Below are positions 6,313-14,932 of a stretch of 16,796 nucleotides of DNA, in pieces. Made by a program: the position numbers and the translations under genes. Numbering within the stretch: position 1 is the first letter of the stretch; each line of letters starts with the position of its first letter. The DNA is from Firmicutes bacterium UBA4881 (GTDB lineage: Bacteria; Bacillota; DTU065). Location of the stretch: assembly GCA_002399235.1 (NCBI GenBank), contig DHDH01000001.1, positions 5,589-22,384 on the forward strand. The letters run 5' to 3'. The notes beneath the pieces are model-generated. The model made no database searches. It had not been told where the DNA came from and saw nothing but the letters and a program-made list of their open reading frames with translations.

Positions 6313-7191
6313 GTGAAATACCAGATTGTTAGTATGACAGGCTACGGCCAAAGCACAGTAAATTCTGGAAAATTTACTATTGCAGCAGAGATACGCTCAG
6401 TTAATAGCCGCTATCTTGAAATGAAGGTAAAGATGCCTCTAGGCTGGGGTGAATTAGAAGAGCGTATTCGCGAGGAGATAAGTTCGCGATTAGCACGTGG
6501 ACGTGTTGAAATTGTTTTAACAGCCCACTACCAGCAAAACGATGCTACCTTAGCCATCGATTGGGAGTTACTCCGAAGTGTACAAAACGCTCATGAACAG
6601 GTAAAAACTGCTGTTGGCCTAACCGAACCACTTAGCTTTGCTGATCTTTTAGCTGTTGAAGGTGTCTTAAAAGTTGAAAAACCTGAAGAGAATATGGAAG
6701 AGATCTGGCTCATTGTTCAAAAAGCAGTTGTAGAAGCATTAAACCAATTGGTATCGATGCGCAAGAATGAAGGCGAAAGACTTTCTGTGGACATTGCAGC
6801 TAGAGTTAATTTTATTAAAGATAAAGTGTTAGATTTAGAGGGACTAGCCCCGTTAGTTATAACTGAATACAGAGACAAACTAGCACAGCGTATAGCTGAT
6901 TTAGGTGTTAGTCTTGCGGAAGATCGACTAGAACAGGAAGTTGCTTTAATGGCTGATCGCATGAATGTTACCGAAGAATTGGTTCGGCTTAAAAGTCATT
7001 GTGAAGGATTCTTACAAATTATGGCTGAAGGGAATAGTGTAGGTAGGAAACTAGACTTTTTATTACAAGAGATGAATAGAGAGATTAATACTACTGGTTC
7101 GAAATCATCTTGCTTAGCAATTAGTAGATTAGTTGTTGAGGTTAAGAGTGAATTAGAGAAAATACGCGAGCAAATACAAAATATAGAATAA
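6313..7191 (+). CDS. yicC: YicC-family endoribonuclease
   Basis: YicC/YloC proteins are endoribonucleases; the E. coli member has been linked to small-RNA turnover. The 292-residue product has the family's opening SMTGYG (7-12), RSVNSRYLEMK (about 29-39) and the C-terminal RKLDFLLQEMNREINTTGSK block, at full family length. I chose the GTG at 6313, eight bases after GAGGAG; another GTG at 6304 overlaps that site. It is the first gene of the long operon, as the equivalent gene lies directly before remA in B. subtilis, and is followed after 22 bases by the mIHF-like gene. Confidence 0.93.
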   Translation: MKYQIVSMTGYGQSTVNSGKFTIAAEIRSVNSRYLEMKVKMPLGWGELEERIREEISSRLARGRVEIVLTAHYQQNDATLAIDWELLRSVQNAHEQVKTAVGLTEPLSFADLLAVEGVLKVEKPEENMEEIWLIVQKAVVEALNQLVSMRKNEGERLSVDIAARVNFIKDKVLDLEGLAPLVITEYRDKLAQRIADLGVSLAEDRLEQEVALMADRMNVTEELVRLKSHCEGFLQIMAEGNSVGRKLDFLLQEMNREINTTGSKSSCLAISRLVVEVKSELEKIREQIQNIE

Positions 7192-7213
7192 CTATTTGGG
7201 TGAGGTGTTTTTT

Positions 7214-7522
7214 ATGACCATTCCATCTTTATCACCAGAACAACGTCGAAAGGCATTAGAGAAAGCACAGCAAATGCGTCGAGCAAGAGCTGAACTAAGA
7301 AACAAGCTCAAAGCAGGTGAAATTACTCTCGAAGAAGTCTTTAATAACAAGGAAAGTGAAGTTATTACCAAAATGAGAGTTAGTTATTTGCTCGAATCTA
7401 TGCCTCATGTTGGAAAGGTAACTTGTAAGAAGATTATGGATGAAATAGGTATTGATGAAAGCCGAAGAGTTCAAGGACTTGGGGAGCGCCAAAAAGCAGA
7501 ATTGCTAAAACGTTTGAAATAG
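7214..7522 (+). CDS. mihF: Actinobacterial-type integration host factor (mIHF-like)
   Basis: This 102-residue basic protein resembles mycobacterial mIHF, a nucleoid-associated DNA-bending protein that is unrelated to the E. coli HU/IHF fold. The family signatures are in order: SLSPEQRRKALEKA (5-18), a charged helix, ITKMRVSYLLESMPHVGK (51-68) and the helix-two-turn-helix end IMDEIGIDESRRVQGLG (74-90), as in S13-like H2TH domains. The start is the ATG at 7214, six bases after GAGGTG; a TTG at 7196 lies ahead of that site. It stands between yicC and remA-gmk. By recall, Mycobacterium also has mihF immediately before gmk-rpoZ-coaBC-metK, which supports orthology. The family call is confident; the function in this organism is inferred. 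Confidence 0.87.
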   Translation: MTIPSLSPEQRRKALEKAQQMRRARAELRNKLKAGEITLEEVFNNKESEVITKMRVSYLLESMPHVGKVTCKKIMDEIGIDESRRVQGLGERQKAELLKRLK

Positions 7523-7537
7523 GGAGGAGATGTTAAA

Positions 7538-7801
7538 GTGGAGATTAGGCTTATCAACATCGGTTTCGGTAATATAGTTGCAGCTAACCGTATTATTGCT
7601 ATTGTCAGCCCAGAATCTGCACCTATAAAGAGAATAATTCAGGAAGCTCGTGACCGAGGCATGCTTATTGATGCCACTTATGGTCGACGTACTCGCGCAG
7701 TAGTTATTACGGACAGTGATCATGTGGTATTATCAGCAGTTCAACCAGAAACTGTAGCTCATAGGTTAAACGATAAGGACGATGATACAGAGGATGTTTG
7801 A
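7538..7801 (+). CDS. remA: RemA-family DNA-binding regulator (DUF370)
   Basis: RemA of B. subtilis is a DNA-binding regulator that forms ring-shaped oligomers and activates biofilm matrix and osmoprotection genes. The 87-residue product is almost wholly collinear with the family: INIGFGNIVAANR (6-18), SPESAPIKRIIQEARDRG (24-41) and ATYGRRTRAVV (46-56), including the arginines (R18, R50, R51) implicated in DNA contact in B. subtilis. The start is GTG, eight bases after GGGAGGAG. Only 15 bases separate it from the mIHF-like gene, and its end overlaps gmk. The actual targets here are unknown, so the biofilm role should not be assumed. Confidence 0.95.
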   Translation: MEIRLINIGFGNIVAANRIIAIVSPESAPIKRIIQEARDRGMLIDATYGRRTRAVVITDSDHVVLSAVQPETVAHRLNDKDDDTEDV

Positions 7802-8426
7802 TGAGCATAAAAAAGGAACTCTTCTAGTTCTTTCAGGGCCAAGTGGCGTTGGTAAAAACACTTTAATAAATAGTTTTCTTAGCCGCAACCCTGATATACA
7901 CTATTCCATTTCGGCCACAACTAGAAAACCACGTCCTCAAGAACAAGATGGTATAAATTATTACTTTTTGTCGCCAAATAAATTTCATACCATGGTAGAT
8001 AAGGGTGATTTTTTGGAATGGGCAGAGTTCTGTGGTAATTATTATGGAACCCCTTATCCGCCTATAGAAGCAGCGTTAAATGCTGGGCAAGACGTAATAA
8101 TGGATATCGAAATCCAAGGAGCTAAACAGGTCAAAGAAAAACGAGAAGACGCGGTACTGATATTTTTAGTACCGCCATCGGTTGAGGAATTAGCGAGAAG
8201 AATAAGAAATAGAAAAACTGAGACTGATGTTGAAATAGAAGCTAGACTAAATAAAGCCCTTATTGAAATGGAAGAGGGCCGTATGTATGACTATTATCTT
8301 GTCCACGATAATACAGAACAAACTGTAGAAGAATTAGAAGCTATTCGAAAAACTGAAGACAAAAGAATTAAGCGTATTAACTGGGACTTTGTTGTTTCTA
8401 CATATAAAGGAAAGGGAGGGATCTAA
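7794..8426 (+). CDS. gmk: Guanylate kinase
   Basis: Gmk phosphorylates GMP to GDP with ATP in the cytoplasm, an essential step of GTP and dGTP supply. The P-loop GPSGVGKN (15-22), the GMP-binding SATTRKPRPQEQDGINYYF segment, FLEWAEFCGNYYGTP and the lid arginines in RRIRNRKTE are all present. The start is uncertain: ATG 7794 gives 210 residues and puts the P-loop at the usual position, while ATG 7782, four codons earlier, is equally open. Neither has a well spaced ribosome binding site, and both overlap remA (by 8 or 20 bases), so translation is probably coupled. The stop overlaps the rpoZ start by one base. Confidence 0.96.
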   Translation: MFDEHKKGTLLVLSGPSGVGKNTLINSFLSRNPDIHYSISATTRKPRPQEQDGINYYFLSPNKFHTMVDKGDFLEWAEFCGNYYGTPYPPIEAALNAGQDVIMDIEIQGAKQVKEKREDAVLIFLVPPSVEELARRIRNRKTETDVEIEARLNKALIEMEEGRMYDYYLVHDNTEQTVEELEAIRKTEDKRIKRINWDFVVSTYKGKGGI

Positions 8427-8683
8427 TGCGTATTCAGCCTTATCTAGATGATCTTGAGGAGATCGTCCCCAGTAGATACAGTATGGTAATTGGTGTATCT
8501 AAAAGAGCTAGAAAACTCATGGAAGAGAATGTTGCTTCTCCTTATCCAGGGGTAACTAAGCCAGTTTCCGTTGCTATGTGGGAAATGAAAGAAAACAAAA
8601 TTAAATTAATAGAAAGACCAGCTGAAAAGAAGGAGGAAACTCCATCAAGAAGGGTTCAAGAGTTTGAGGATCTTGATTCTTAG
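8426..8683 (+). CDS. rpoZ: RNA polymerase omega subunit
   Basis: Omega helps fold and hold the beta-prime subunit of RNA polymerase. The 85-residue product has the characteristic segment SRYSMVIGVSKRARKLMEE (16-34), and VSVAMWEMKENKIKL before a charged tail, as in Firmicute omegas. It starts in a TAATG overlap with gmk, five bases after GGGAGGG. The gmk-rpoZ pairing is very widely conserved. Confidence 0.95.
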   Translation: MRIQPYLDDLEEIVPSRYSMVIGVSKRARKLMEENVASPYPGVTKPVSVAMWEMKENKIKLIERPAEKKEETPSRRVQEFEDLDS

Positions 8684-8699
8684 CTAGGAGGTAATCTAA

Positions 8700-9902
8700 A
8701 TGAATAGCGTCTGGCGTGGTAAGGTTGTTCTTCTAGGGGTTACAGGAGGTATAGCTGCTTATAAAGCAGTAGAGTTAGCTAGTAGCTTAAGAAAAGCAGG
8801 AGCTAATCTTCGTATTATTATGACAGAAAATGCCACACGCTTTGTGACGCCTTTAACATTTAGAGAAGTTGCTGCAGGTCCTGTCTATACAGATATGTGG
8901 CAAGAACCACTACATTATGATATGGCTCATATATCATTAGCTGAAGAGGCAGATCTATGTTTAATCGCACCAGCTACAGCCAATTTGATTGGCAAGTTAG
9001 CTAATGGTATCGCAGATGATCTACTTACCACAACACTCATGGCTACCCAAGCACCAATCTGCTTGGCTCCTGCCATGAACACTCATATGTGGGAAAATAT
9101 AGCTGTACAAGAAAATATAGGCAGGCTAAAAAGCCGAGGCATTAAGATCATAGAACCTGAGGCTGGGCATCTTGCCTGTGGTCAGATTGGTAAAGGACGT
9201 TTGCCAGTCTTAGAGACGATCCTCTACGAATTAGAGTCTCTTCTCTGGCCCCAGGATCTTGCCGGGAAAAGGTTTCTCATCACAGCCGGCCCAACAAGAG
9301 AGTTTGTTGATGATTTTCGTTTCATCTCCAATCCCTCTTCTGGCAAAATGGGTATTGCGCTTGCCAAAGCCGCAAAACTCAGAGGCGCAGATGTAGACCT
9401 GGTTCTGGGTCCTGTAGAGGTCTCAGTACCACGGGGGATTAATGTCCACAGAGTTGTTTCTGCTTTGGACATGCTGCAAGCAGCAGCAGATTTATTAGCT
9501 CAAGCTGATGTAGTTATAGGCTCCGCTGCTGTTTCTGATTTTCGCCCGGAGAAACGTTTTTCCGGCAAGGTAAAAAGGGATACCTGGGGAGAAAAAGTTA
9601 ACTGGCCTATGGTACCCAATCCTGATGTATTAGCTTCGCTATCAAGTCAGCGAAACAAACAGAAATTTATTGGTTTTGCAGCCGAATCTGATAATCTAAT
9701 TCGCAATGCTAGTGAAAAACTCGAGAAAAAGAATTTGGATTTGATTATAGCTAATGATATTTCTCGTAAAGATGCTGGTTTTGCGGTAGATACAAACCAG
9801 ATTACAGTGCTTGGCAAAGAGTTTAAACAAGAATTACCACTTATGACTAAAGAAGAAGTAGCTCAAAAGATAATTGATATTCTTGTTCAAAATCTTCTTT
9901 GA
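8700..9902 (+). CDS. coaBC: Bifunctional phosphopantothenoylcysteine synthetase/decarboxylase
   Basis: CoaBC carries out two CoA steps: joining 4'-phosphopantothenate to cysteine (CoaB, CTP-dependent) and FMN-dependent decarboxylation to phosphopantetheine (CoaC). The N-terminal flavoprotein domain shows GVTGGIAAYK (13-22), the active-site His77 in MAHI, PAMNTHMW (124-131) and the catalytic Cys160 in the LACG segment. The CoaB domain begins near residue 187 with ITAGPTRE (194-201), NPSSGKMG (211-218), AAVSDFRPEK (276-285) and the lysines around 290-292. All key residues are present, and the 400-residue length is normal. AGGAGGT precedes the ATG. The same window carries coaE, which does the last CoA step, in a separate operon. 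Confidence 0.96.
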   Translation: MNSVWRGKVVLLGVTGGIAAYKAVELASSLRKAGANLRIIMTENATRFVTPLTFREVAAGPVYTDMWQEPLHYDMAHISLAEEADLCLIAPATANLIGKLANGIADDLLTTTLMATQAPICLAPAMNTHMWENIAVQENIGRLKSRGIKIIEPEAGHLACGQIGKGRLPVLETILYELESLLWPQDLAGKRFLITAGPTREFVDDFRFISNPSSGKMGIALAKAAKLRGADVDLVLGPVEVSVPRGINVHRVVSALDMLQAAADLLAQADVVIGSAAVSDFRPEKRFSGKVKRDTWGEKVNWPMVPNPDVLASLSSQRNKQKFIGFAAESDNLIRNASEKLEKKNLDLIIANDISRKDAGFAVDTNQITVLGKEFKQELPLMTKEEVAQKIIDILVQNLL

Positions 9903-9925
9903 ATAAGCAGAAGGAAGGGAATATG

Positions 9926-11107
9926 ATGTCTGATCGTTATCTTTTCACATCAGAATCTGTTACAGAAGGTCATCCTGATAAAATGGCCGACCAAATTTCT
10001 GATGCTATTTTAGATGCCTTATTGGAAAAAGATCCTATGAGCAGGGTAGCTTGTGAAACTCTCCTAACGACAGGTTTGGTTTTAGTTGCAGGAGAAATCA
10101 CGACTAACTGTTATGTTGATATACCAGCAATTATTAGAGATACAGTACGCGAGATAGGTTATACTCGTGCTAAATATGGATTCGATTCAGAAACTTGTTC
10201 AGTTCTAACCACTGTACATGAACAATCTCCTGATATTGCTATGGGTGTAGATGAGGCCTTAGAGATAAGAGGCCAAGGTAGTAAAGGCTTGGAGCTTGGG
10301 GCTGGAGATCAAGGACTTATGTTTGGCTATGCTTGTGATGAAACTCCTGAGCTAATGCCATTGCCAATCTCTTTAGCTCATAAACTAGCTAAAAGACTTA
10401 CTGATGTTCGTAAACAAGAAATTCTTGATTATTTACGTCCAGATGGAAAAAGTCAAGTTACAGTGGAATATGAGGATGATAGGCCAGTCTGTGTTGATAC
10501 TGTAGTAATATCTACACAGCACAGTCCGGATGTCACTCATGAAAAGTTAACTGCCGATATTATTGAGCAAGTAATTCGTCCAGTTATTGATCCTAAATTA
10601 ATGGATGAAAAGACTAAATTCCTTATTAACCCCACAGGTCGCTTTGTAATTGGGGGACCACAAGGAGATACAGGTCTTACTGGTAGAAAAATTATAGTTG
10701 ATACCTATGGTGGTGCGGCTCCTCATGGTGGCGGTGCCTTCTCGGGTAAAGACCCAACTAAGGTAGATCGTTCTGCATGTTATGCAGCTAGATATGTCGC
10801 CAAGAATATTGTTGCAGCTGGTTTAGCTCGTCGTTGCGAATTACAGGTAGCTTATGCTATCGGTGTAGCTAATCCCGTATCAATTAGAATCAATACCTAT
10901 GGTACAGGGGTAATGAACGATAGAAAGTTAGAAGAGATAGTAAAAGAAAACTTTGATCTCAGACCAGCAGCCATTATTCGTGACCTTGATCTTAGAAGAC
11001 CAATCTACAAGCAGACAGCAGCTTATGGACACTTTGGCCGTGAAGATCTCAACTTGAGCTGGGAGAAAACCGACAAAGTAGAGATTCTAGCTCGTTATAA
11101 GAGATAG
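9926..11107 (+). CDS. metK: S-adenosylmethionine synthetase
   Basis: MetK makes S-adenosylmethionine from methionine and ATP. The 393-residue protein is full length and shows SVTEGHPDK (11-19), GAGDQGLMFGYA (125-136) and the P-loop-like GGGAFSGKD (268-276), with the catalytic His16 and the metal-binding acidic residues in place. The start is ATG 9926, with AAGGAAGGG upstream; ATG 9923 directly before it is an equal possibility and adds one residue. Clostridial and bacillar metK genes often stand alone behind a SAM or T-box leader. Here it lies 23 bases after coaBC with no room for a riboswitch, so it must depend on the operon promoter. Confidence 0.97.
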   Translation: MSDRYLFTSESVTEGHPDKMADQISDAILDALLEKDPMSRVACETLLTTGLVLVAGEITTNCYVDIPAIIRDTVREIGYTRAKYGFDSETCSVLTTVHEQSPDIAMGVDEALEIRGQGSKGLELGAGDQGLMFGYACDETPELMPLPISLAHKLAKRLTDVRKQEILDYLRPDGKSQVTVEYEDDRPVCVDTVVISTQHSPDVTHEKLTADIIEQVIRPVIDPKLMDEKTKFLINPTGRFVIGGPQGDTGLTGRKIIVDTYGGAAPHGGGAFSGKDPTKVDRSACYAARYVAKNIVAAGLARRCELQVAYAIGVANPVSIRINTYGTGVMNDRKLEEIVKENFDLRPAAIIRDLDLRRPIYKQTAAYGHFGREDLNLSWEKTDKVEILARYKR

Positions 11108-11109
11108 AT

Positions 11110-13485
11110 ATGATTGCGAAGGTTGTTTTAAGGGTACCCCCAGTCCTTGATCGTGTTTATGATTATATTATTCCCGAGGATTTAAAAGTAAAAGAAGGAC
11201 AACGAGTAATTGTTCCTTTTGGTAAAGAAAAGAAGGAAGGACTAGTTGTAGAATTAACTACTTCCTCAACCATTAGCGAATTAAAACAAATTAGTAAAGT
11301 TTTAGAAGATGAACCTCTTTTAAATAATGAACTACTTGAACTAGCATCTTGGATGCACAAGCATTATCTCTCCCCGCTAGGGGCTTGTGTATATGCCATG
11401 ATTCCGGCGGGTATGGACCTTGTCTGTACCCGCTTCTATTACTTAAAAAAAGAAGGCTGGGATGAATATATTCAAAAAAAAGACCCCGGTCTTTTTCTCT
11501 CTGCAGATTTAAAAACAATCTACCAAGCTGTTCAAAGAGGAACCACTGAAGATAAGATTGGTGTAGATATCGCCAGAAGGTTAGAACGTCTTGATTTAGT
11601 TTATAGTAAAGAAGAATGGCATCAAAAAGGAGTCCGTTTGAAAACCCGCAAAGGTTATATTCAACAAGATGCTAGCAAAGCTAGCACCACTAAACAAGAG
11701 ACTGTCGTAGAGGTTTTAAAGGATGGACCATTGGCTGTAGAAGATATCTTGACTAGAACTAATATCTCAACGGCAGTATTGCATACTTTAGAGAAAAATA
11801 AAGCTATTAAACCGTTATATCTACCTGTAAGAAGAAACCCACTTAGTACCAGAGAGATCGAGAAAACTAAGCCTTTGGTTTTAAATAGAGAGCAAGAATT
11901 AGCTCTCAATGATATACTTAAGGGTGAAGGTCCTTACCTTTTGTTTGGCATAACAGGTAGTGGAAAAACTGAAGTTTATTTGCAAGCAATTCAAAAAGCT
12001 TTACAACAAGGGAAACAAGCGCTAGTTTTAGTGCCAGAGATAGCACTTACTAGCCAGATGGTTGATCGCTTTGTTGGTCGCTTTGGAAGTCGAGTAGCCG
12101 TTCTCCACAGTGGTTTAGGTATTGGTGAGCGGTATGATGAATGGCAAAGAGTTAAAAATAATGAAGCTGATGTCGTAGTTGGTGCTAGATCAGCAGTGTT
12201 TGCACCACTAAATAAATTGGGTATTATTATCGTAGACGAAGAGCATGAAGATAGTTATAAGCAAGATGAAAAACTCCCATATTATAATGCTTGTGAAGTA
12301 GCAGAATTTAGAGCTAAATGGCACCAAGTCAGACTGGTTTTAGGTAGTGCTACCCCAGCTATTGAAACATACCAAAGGGCTCTCGATGGTAAAATTGGCT
12401 TGGGAAAATTAAAAAACAGGGCAACTAATCAATCTTTACCTAAGGTTCATGTTGTGGATATGAGAGAAGAATTAAAAACAGGTAACAGAACTATATTCTC
12501 CTCAAAACTTAGAGAAGCTCTGCAAACACATTTAAGTGCAGGCAGGCAAGCTATTTTATTTCTCAATCGGCGAGGCTTTTCTAGCTTTGTTCTATGTAGG
12601 GAATGTGGTTTGGTATTAAGTTGCCCTAATTGTGATTTGGCACTAACCTATCATTTAGAAAATAATAGTCTTACTTGTCACTACTGTGATTATCAAGTAA
12701 TGGCACCTTCAAAATGTCCTAGGTGCCGCTCACAATATATAAAACATTTTGGTATTGGCACAGAAAGAATTGAAACAGAAGTTTTGGCTAACTTCCCCGA
12801 TGTTAAAACACTAAGGATGGATATAGATACGACAAGACGTAAGAATGCTCATCAAAAAATTTTTGATAAGTTTAGACAGCATAAAGCAGATATATTAATT
12901 GGTACACAGATGGTAGCTAAGGGACTAGATATTCCCAATGTAACTTTGGTAGGTGTGGTTACAGCAGATACTTCCTTAAATATCGGCGATTTTCGTGCTT
13001 ACGAAAAGACATTCCAATTGTTAACCCAAGTGTCGGGTAGAGCTGGCAGGGGAGACTATCCTGGTGAAGTTGTAGTACAAACCTATACCCCGGATCATTA
13101 CTCCATTAGCTGTGCTAAAGAGCATGATTATCTGACCTTTTTTGCTAAGGAGTCACATTTTAGAAAAAGAGCTGTATATCCGCCCTATGTAGTTTTAGCT
13201 CAAGTGTTGTGGGAAGCAGAGAATGAAAATAAGACCAGAGATGCTATGCTAGCTACTAGCCAACTTTTGCTCCCAATTCTTCCAGATAGTCTAGAGATAA
13301 TTAGAAGAGGACCTGCACCTCTCAAAAGATTGAGACGTTTATATAGATATAATTTACTATTTCGAGCCAGAGAATGGGAACCCTTAGCAATATTTTTAAG
13401 GGATAAATCAGCAATGATTGAAGAAATTGCGAAAAGCTATCAAACAACAGTACAAATTCGCATCGACCCTAGCTCGGTATTATGA
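11110..13485 (+). CDS. priA: Primosomal replication restart helicase PriA
   Basis: PriA recognises stalled forks and D-loops and reloads the replicative helicase through the primosome. The 791-residue product has the N-terminal DNA-binding region (1-100), Walker A GITGSGKT (280-287), Walker B DEEH (376-379), the GSATP motif (412-416) and eight zinc-binding cysteines (496, 499, 505, 508, 523, 526, 536, 539) in two CxxC pairs of knuckles. Helicase motif VI, SGRAGRG, follows. Only two bases separate it from the metK stop, and the upstream ribosome binding site is weak (AAGAGA), so translation is probably coupled to metK. Confidence 0.97.
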   Translation: MIAKVVLRVPPVLDRVYDYIIPEDLKVKEGQRVIVPFGKEKKEGLVVELTTSSTISELKQISKVLEDEPLLNNELLELASWMHKHYLSPLGACVYAMIPAGMDLVCTRFYYLKKEGWDEYIQKKDPGLFLSADLKTIYQAVQRGTTEDKIGVDIARRLERLDLVYSKEEWHQKGVRLKTRKGYIQQDASKASTTKQETVVEVLKDGPLAVEDILTRTNISTAVLHTLEKNKAIKPLYLPVRRNPLSTREIEKTKPLVLNREQELALNDILKGEGPYLLFGITGSGKTEVYLQAIQKALQQGKQALVLVPEIALTSQMVDRFVGRFGSRVAVLHSGLGIGERYDEWQRVKNNEADVVVGARSAVFAPLNKLGIIIVDEEHEDSYKQDEKLPYYNACEVAEFRAKWHQVRLVLGSATPAIETYQRALDGKIGLGKLKNRATNQSLPKVHVVDMREELKTGNRTIFSSKLREALQTHLSAGRQAILFLNRRGFSSFVLCRECGLVLSCPNCDLALTYHLENNSLTCHYCDYQVMAPSKCPRCRSQYIKHFGIGTERIETEVLANFPDVKTLRMDIDTTRRKNAHQKIFDKFRQHKADILIGTQMVAKGLDIPNVTLVGVVTADTSLNIGDFRAYEKTFQLLTQVSGRAGRGDYPGEVVVQTYTPDHYSISCAKEHDYLTFFAKESHFRKRAVYPPYVVLAQVLWEAENENKTRDAMLATSQLLLPILPDSLEIIRRGPAPLKRLRRLYRYNLLFRAREWEPLAIFLRDKSAMIEEIAKSYQTTVQIRIDPSSVL

Positions 13486-13503
13486 CAAGGATGGTGTTGG
13501 ACT

Positions 13504-13941
13504 GTGGCGTTATTACCAATTCGCACAGTAGGTGACGATGTACTCAGAGAGAAAGCTAAACCTGTGGATAAAGTCACTAAGAAACGTAAAAAGTTAATTA
13601 AAGATATGATAGAAACTATGTATGATGCTGATGGTATTGGCTTGGCTGCTCCTCAGATAGGGGTATCAGAGCGAATAATTGTTGTGGATGTTGGTGAAGG
13701 TCCCTTTGCTCTTTTTAACCCGGATATCATGGAAAAAGACGGCGAAGCTATTGATGTAGAGGGATGTTTATCTGTACCTGAGAAAAAAGGTTATGTGAAA
13801 AGAGCTGCCAAAGTTGTTGTGGAAGGTTTAGATGAAGATGAGAAATTCGTACGAATAGAAGCAGAAGGTTTACTAGCTAGATGTTTACAACATGAAATAG
13901 ATCACTTAGAAGGCATACTCTTTATTGACAAAGTAGAATAA
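13504..13941 (+). CDS. def: Peptide deformylase
   Basis: Def removes the formyl group from the N-terminal methionine of new proteins as they leave the ribosome. All three metal-site motifs are present: GIGLAAPQ (44-51), EGCLS (86-90, ligand Cys88) and HEIDH (130-134, ligand histidines and catalytic Glu). At 145 residues it is slightly short, as in many clostridial type 1 enzymes. The start is GTG; the nearest AAGGA is 12 bases upstream, longer than ideal, so the start rests on the conserved N-terminal pattern (IRTVGDDVLREKAKPV). It lies just before fmt, which adds the formyl group. Confidence 0.96.
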   Translation: MALLPIRTVGDDVLREKAKPVDKVTKKRKKLIKDMIETMYDADGIGLAAPQIGVSERIIVVDVGEGPFALFNPDIMEKDGEAIDVEGCLSVPEKKGYVKRAAKVVVEGLDEDEKFVRIEAEGLLARCLQHEIDHLEGILFIDKVE

Positions 13942-13960
13942 ATCAAAGGAGGGGTGGAAT

Positions 13961-14905
13961 ATGAAAATAATATTTATGGGAACCCCAGAGTTTGCGGCTT
14001 ATTCATTGGAAATGTTGGCTAAATACCATGAAGTGGCATTAGTTGTTACTCAACCAGATAAACCAAGTGGTAGAGGCTATAAACTAACACCTCCTCCTGT
14101 GAAAGTAGTTGCGCAAAAACAAGGATTAACTGTAATTCAACCTGAGAAAGTAAAAGCACCAGAAATAATTAATCAATTAAGAGAGGTTGCACCAGAGGCT
14201 ATTGTTGTGGTAGCTTTTGGTCAGAAAATTCCTCCGGAAATATTAGAAATGCCACCTTTAGGTTGTATTAATTTACATGGCTCTTTATTGCCTCGATATC
14301 GTGGGGCAGCACCTATCCAAAGAGCTATTATGAATGGAGATAATATAACAGGACTTACCACTCAGCTTATGGCTGAAGGCTGGGATACTGGTGACATGCT
14401 TTTAAAGTGTGAAGTTCCTATTGATATTAACGATACAGCAGGAACATTGCATGATAAAATGATGCATTCTGGTGCTAAGCTCCTAGTTGAAACTTTAATA
14501 GAGTTGGAAATGGGAAAGATTGTCCCTATGAAACAAAACCATGCAGAGGCAACCTATGCCTCGAAAATGACCAAGGAAGATAGGGTAGTTGACTGGAATA
14601 AACCAGCCAGAGAGGTCTATGATCACTTACGTGCGCTTTTACCTTGGCCAGGGATTAAATTTATGCATAAAGAAAAAGAAATTAGTCTCTTTGATTTGAG
14701 TCTTGGCAGTGAAGAAATAAAAGGTCAACTACCAGGTACAGTTATAGCAGTTACACCTGATTGGTTCGAAGTAGCTTGTACCGATAATTCAATTCGCTTT
14801 GGTTCAATTAAGCCAGAGGGCAGACGTCAAATGTCTGTTCAGGAATATATTAATGGCTACAGTCTTTTTACTGGAGATATATTAGAGTCAATAAAAGTAG
14901 AATAA
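13961..14905 (+). CDS. fmt: Methionyl-tRNA formyltransferase
   Basis: Fmt transfers a formyl group from 10-formyltetrahydrofolate to initiator Met-tRNA. The 314-residue protein opens with IIFMGTPEFA and has the catalytic Asn104, His106 and Asp142 in INLHGSLLPRYRGAAPIQ and GWDTGD. A C-terminal OB-like domain (about 205-310) follows, as expected. Its start is set by AAAGGAGGGG before the ATG. It is 19 bases after def, the widespread def-fmt pair. Confidence 0.97.
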   Translation: MKIIFMGTPEFAAYSLEMLAKYHEVALVVTQPDKPSGRGYKLTPPPVKVVAQKQGLTVIQPEKVKAPEIINQLREVAPEAIVVVAFGQKIPPEILEMPPLGCINLHGSLLPRYRGAAPIQRAIMNGDNITGLTTQLMAEGWDTGDMLLKCEVPIDINDTAGTLHDKMMHSGAKLLVETLIELEMGKIVPMKQNHAEATYASKMTKEDRVVDWNKPAREVYDHLRALLPWPGIKFMHKEKEISLFDLSLGSEEIKGQLPGTVIAVTPDWFEVACTDNSIRFGSIKPEGRRQMSVQEYINGYSLFTGDILESIKVE

Positions 14906-14932
14906 CTGTAGCAAAAATAAGGAGGTTTGGTG

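Noticed and set aside
9224..9472. Open frame on the minus strand within coaBC
   Set aside because: It is a shadow of coaBC, which has intact catalytic motifs on both sides of it.
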